NCBI GenBank assembly: GCA_000507305.1
Contig: DF241575.1
Location: 1 to 64,000, forward strand
Reading direction: 5' to 3'
Origin: Breviolum minutum Mf 1.05b.01
Lineage: Eukaryota > Sar > Dinophyceae > Suessiales > Symbiodiniaceae
Length of the DNA stretch: 64,000 nucleotides
The notes below the pieces were generated by a model. It had not been told where the DNA came from, did no database searches, and saw nothing but the letters and a program-made list of their open reading frames with translations. The position numbers and the translations under genes are program-made. Of this stretch, positions 40,001-46,000 are shown piece after piece (the first letter of the stretch is position 1; every line of letters begins with the position of its first letter).

Positions 40001-43000
40001 AAAATAAACCGTAAATGTAGGTAAATACACCGTTCGTCCCATGGATGGTATGGGTATAATAATTCATTCCTAAAGTCAAGGGAAAGTTCGATGTACCCCT
40101 ACCAACGTACCCCTATGGGAAATCCCTTTATAAGCCCTATATAGTGGGTATTTATGGGTTATAATCCCCAAGAATCCCTAGAGAGCATAATAAATACCAT
40201 GGGTACACTGTTAGGGGTACACATAATTGTCCCTTGATAAAGATGGTATGGACAAATCATTCCTATAAATGGGGAACTGGGGGTTTATAAGCCTACTTAT
40301 AGGGGTCCTATAACTCCATTTGCAACGATTCTAGGGGGCCTACCTCGTATGAGAAGGCATCAACCAACACCCATCAAACACAGCACCTGCTGTAGAGACC
40401 CGGTAATTCTCGTAGGAGACGAGACCTGATCATCCATCATCCACCACGAAGGGAAAAAAACATCTCCAAAGAAAACCTATTCCGAATATGGCTTGAAATT
40501 TATCCAAATTTATGAAGGTGTGATGTTCAAGAAATCAACCACCTAAAAAATTGCAAATTCTGTGGAATATACATTTTAAAACATCGAAATTGAATGACTA
40601 GTTGGTGGGTCATCGCCACCCAGTTGGGAAGCAAATTTGGGGATCGTCTTCCCCCCAAGTCTTTTGGGCCCAAAAACCAGATATTGGAAGCCAAGAGTTG
40701 GGATACACGAAGCCAACAGTTGTTTAATACTTACAATCCGGGATACATAGGGTATATACTGGTTTGTTAATTCACTGTCTCAATGGTGGATATATGGTAA
40801 ATAATTCTATCTATATGGGTATATATTGGTTGTTTAATAGATTTAATAGGGATGCTTATAAAATGGTTTGTGAAATAATCCCCACATAATTGGGTAGTGA
40901 ACTTCATCCTCTATATACCCTAAATGGTGGTGAAAGTCCTTATACACCCTATATACCCATTTATATATAATCCCTTCTAATGGTATTTACTTTCTTTTTG
41001 ACCCTAAACAATCACCCCATAGACCCTTAAGAACCAGGATAACCAACTCTTTGCGGGATGTCTTTGAGAGGTACACGGTGACGGTTTAAGCAGGAGGATG
41101 CCAAGACTTTGGTAGGAAACACTACACCAGGGTAAAAGTAGATGGCACACTCACCATGTATTGGTTTATATAAGCTCTGTACTAACCTACCTTTTTTGGG
41201 GACGGTTAGCCATATACTTTGACCATGGGGTACATATGGGGTACCAGTTTTTAGGATGAAGGGTGGTTTGATTTTTGAGACATGACATCCCTCAAGAATC
41301 CGCTGATACTTGAAAAAAACACCCATTCCTCCGGATCCTGCTCGCTATCAGTTTTTGGGAATTGCTATCTGTTAGAAAGGTGATTACACCCTGGAAGATT
41401 AACGGTTGGAACCTACAAATCAGCCATTTAGAAAGGAAAATGATCTAAAACAAACTTCCATGAGGACATGTTCCTGCCGTGAATCTTCAAAAAGGTGTAG
41501 ATAATATTGATGAACTTGCAAACACCATGGCTATTATCAAAAGGAAAAGTTGGGTACCCTTAGGAGAGTCCCCGAGATATATGCACACATAAAGCACTTA
41601 TAATAATGGTTGTATAGGGCAATATAGGATAATATTTGGGAAACAACTGCGATCAGGTACTTGGATGTCCCAGGAATTTAGTAAATGGTTAGTAAGTGGG
41701 CTATAACCCTGATATACCCCATTTATAAGCAGGTTGTAACCCATTGATCCCAATCATTTACTGACTTCCTGGGACATCCAAGTACCCTCCTAAGGGTACC
41801 CAAACATTTCCATTGGTTATTCGTTTGAGTGCTGCGCAACTTCACCTTTATTCAAATCTTGCAGCGAAAAACTTTTTGTCGAAAAACCAAGTCACTCCAA
41901 CCCTTGCATTAAGGATTCGGTCGCTGCCCAGGTATCCACGGCCAAATATACCACACGCCTTGGGTTTTTTTTGACCACACGAAGTGGGAGGATGTCCGCA
42001 GGAATCTAGTTGATAAATGGTTAGAAAACATGGGTTATTTCACCTAAATGGGACATATTAGGGTTGTAACCCACTGATCCTAACCTTTGATCAGGGACAT
42101 CCAAGTATAGTCAAAACGGGGATGATGCCACAGTTGTATATAGGGGAAAATATTGTTGGAGTTTGCAACTCTTTGATGGCTAGCAAAAATTGAACTAAAC
42201 ACATTCCTACCAAATTTGAGCACCGTTCAAAACCCTGACGTGACATGAACCATGAAATCCTGATTGATTGATTGGGATCCTTATAATGGCTTCTTGTAAT
42301 CCCCATCTGGTTGGTGGTTTCAACCCATCTGAAAAATATTATATAGTCAGAGTCAAATTGGAAATCTTCCCGAAATAGGGGTGATAAAAAAAATAATAAT
42401 TGGAAACCACCACCTAGCCATATAACTGGGTAGTATGACCCCCGTGACTTACTTAAAAGTAACGCAACGTACATCACCTGACGGATCGAATCCGGGATCA
42501 AAACAAACAAATCTACAAGGTGGGCGTCTACCACTTACAAGTGGGGTTATCTCAACCCAGTTACTGAATTATTTTCGGCCATTGATAGGTGTGAAATAAC
42601 TCCATGGTTTTTTCCGATCGTTTCGGGGAAAATAACCATGTTTTCAGCCATGCAAGGAAAATAAGTTACATCACCCACCTCAAACAAAGCACCCAGTGGT
42701 ACTTACAGATTTTTATAGCTTCACTGAATGGGTTTAGACTCTCAAGTTGTCTTTCCTTGTGGAGGAAATGGATCACTAGTTGAAAGAAATCCTGCAACCT
42801 AATCAGTTGAGCTTGCTTAAGATGCTTGGAACGAAATACACAAATATTCCCCAAATGGTGGTTTGATGGTGATGAGTCCCTTGCTACAAAGCAAAAAATC
42901 ACCAACTAAGCAAATGCAAGCTTTGTACGTTATCCCATCATTATTCAACCTTCAAACATTCAACTGGAAACCAAAAACTGCCAACTTCTTTCCCAAATCA

Positions 43001-46000
43001 ATGCTAGCTCTTTGGATTTCTTTGGCATGTTTTCCCAAAAAAATCTAATTCTAGATATCACCCCCAAAAAAAACAGCAGCCCCAAAACGGGATTTAAAAA
43101 AAAACACACACAACAGAGAGACCCGGAAAGACCTTTTGCACATCAGAGTCCCCGCAAATCATCAAATCCAATCCAGGCACTTATCAGATTCAGGATAAAC
43201 AAAGATAAAGGCTCGTGCATGCAATCCTCAAGCAAGGCGGGGCTCCGGGGTCCCATCATGCATTCAAGCAATATATAAATCTAACCTCAGAGTTTGGGTC
43301 ATGCTGATAGGATCCATGGCACTGGTATATTTGCTCTTTGGGGAAGAAATTACACCCTCGAAAATCAACATGACAATAGAAAACCCAACCATTTGAGTCG
43401 ATGATGTATCTCCTAATAAAAAAAAATGCGAATTTCCAGCCAGCCAAGTTCGTTTTTTTTGTTGGGTAACTCACTTTATCTTCTGAACCTATCCGGTCTC
43501 AAGACCTTGAACAAACCAGCTAGACCTTTGCAAGCAGCTTTGGGCCCGGCGGCACCATGCCGTTCTAACTGCTATGGAATCCCAAACGTTACGCTACCAG
43601 GTATATATCACACTGTTTTGTTGTGATTTGTAGGGGTTTACTGGGGTGACATATCACATGTTAGAACTTTGGGAAACACTTTTTTATTGTAGGTCGAGTC
43701 ATTTAGGGTGACCGGGCTCTCGCAGCGTTTCGAGCGCAAATAAGTCCGCGAATCGATTCGCTGAGTAGGTTCAACTAATGGTTAATTGGTGGTTTGGGAT
43801 TCTGGGAGTGCCCACAAGTAACAATCCCTTTCATAAGGGAATCCTAGGAATCCAAACCACCAACCCAAACCACCAATTACTATATAATAGTTAGTTTGTG
43901 AATTCCATCCTTCCGCTTGATGGCAGGGAAAATCAAAGAAGAAATCCTGCAGGAGTTAGATATGTATACATATGAAACATTATCAGTCACCACCAAGAGC
44001 ATTTCTATAAACGTTTATTTGCCACTGTTTCTGGATGAAGGGTAGATCCAAATGAAACCCCTATACAAAGAAAACAATCCAAATCCCAAATGGGTTAAGT
44101 ATGTTTCTTTACCTACCCAGACAGCAACGGGCCAACGTGTAGTTGCTTTTATTTACCATTCTCTTAATCATGGAAGTCAAACGAACATTAGTAATGGAGG
44201 GAGGAAGGGTACCCACAAACTTTCCTCAGTGTTCTTTCAGTAAAAATACCACTTCCATTCAGAGTCTGGGTTGCCCATTTTTCGATGCATCTTCTCCGGT
44301 GATATCGCAGGGACCCACTATTTTTCCAAGAAACGCATGTGGATTCCAGTGACGCGCTGATCCTGATCTGCATAGCCCATCATGACCACTTCCTAAGTTT
44401 CCATTTGGAATCAATCGATTCCTTGACCAAGTGGTGTTCTAGTTGTTGGTTGAGCCACCCATTTAAAAAAATATGAGTCTAATTGGATCATTTCCCAAAT
44501 AGGGGTAAACGGTAAAAATGACAATGTTTGAAACCACCAATGCTAGTAACAGTTTGCCCTTAAACATCAATGGTTTGAGGCAAGCTGGGCCTATTTTCAG
44601 GGGCGTTTTGATTCCGAGGGTAGACTCCATCACCCAAATCCTGCATGTATATGGTATATTCATGGACGTATTCTGGCGTAAATGTAGGTAAATAGATGGA
44701 TCATATACAAGGAGTATTTTGGGTTACTATTCACTACTTGTGGGGTAACGTCGTGGTGACTGTATTTCAATGGTCACAGAGATTTCAACACACCACTGGG
44801 TGGTACAGCACTCCCGGTGATAAGGAAAGTGATGTTCATCCCCATTTTATGCCCCTCAAATTTAAGGTCAAACCCCCAAATAGCATCCCATAGCATCCAG
44901 GTATGGTATATTTACCTATAGTTTAACCATCCGTCCAGGGCAATCTGCAACAAACCCTGTTGCATTCTTACCTTTGCGCCACCATAGGCATGTAGGATAG
45001 CAGGCCGCTGACTGTCAGAGCTGATCTCTGTTGTTTGAAACATCTTGTCACCAGGTAAAGAAAGGATAGGAACGATGCCTGGGAGATACAGAATGGATGA
45101 CAGGGCACCTTGTTCAAAACATGCACGTGCCCAGGCAGTTAAGCACCTGTTAGTCGATTGAATCTGATGGACAGTCTGCAGATGATATGGGTCAAGTAGG
45201 TTTTGCATATGTGCATGTCGAGGCCATGCACCTTTGGGAACCACTCCTGTGAGAACGTGGCCAGTGCGGAGCCCCCCTCTCAGCATCTCGGTGCGCAGCA
45301 GACATTGCAGGTGCCAGTGTGACATCTGGTCAGGAGCAATAATTCTTCCGTGACCGTTAGGGCAACAGGAGCAATCCTAATGTTCAAGGAGGTGCCTGTT
45401 ACTGGTCGGAAATCATCAGCAACCCAGGCTGGATCCTTGTTGTGTGTTCCCACCATGGCAGCATGTAGGTATAAATTGGGGCCAATTACTATAATTCCTA
45501 ACCTGAATGAAGGGCATCTTGGGGGGATTCCCCTTGCTTTTCACCACCATTTGGGGGTCACCAACAGGGGGGGGCACGTTCGAAAAAAAAAAATGGCCCA
45601 GATCCTATCCCATGCCATCCATGGGACTGGTATAGTTACTTACATTTGGTTGTTTTTAACGGTAAACTATGGTGAATGTAGGTAACTATGATATACATGG
45701 ATGGTATGGGTATGGGTACTTGAAAGGAGTTGCAATTTTCCAAGGCCCATCATGTTTGGTCCACCCCTGAAGATTAACGGCTGGAACATGTCCTCATGAA
45801 GGTTTGGTTCAGATCATTTTCCTTTCCAAATGGGTGACTTTTGTAGGTTCCAACCGTTAATCTTCCAGGGTGTATCTATCTTAAATTCTGGCGGTCAAAC
45901 CTCAATCACTGCCCCTTGGGGTTGCTGGGGTTTTGGTTGAAGAACCACATGAATATCTGCAAAACGAAAGGGGTAAAAACCCGAAGAAATAAGATAGAAA

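Noticed and set aside
42706-42832. Minus-strand LKQAQLIRLQDFFQLVIHFL with GTAAGT donor
   Set aside because: It joins the 42453-42512 exon only in a frame that loses the ceramidase reading (FVCFD) and its phase to exon 4.
43490-43568. Minus-strand HGAAGPKAACKGLAGLFKVL
   Set aside because: Protein-like but too short, with no match to the missing RARAF block; the opposite strand is open as well.
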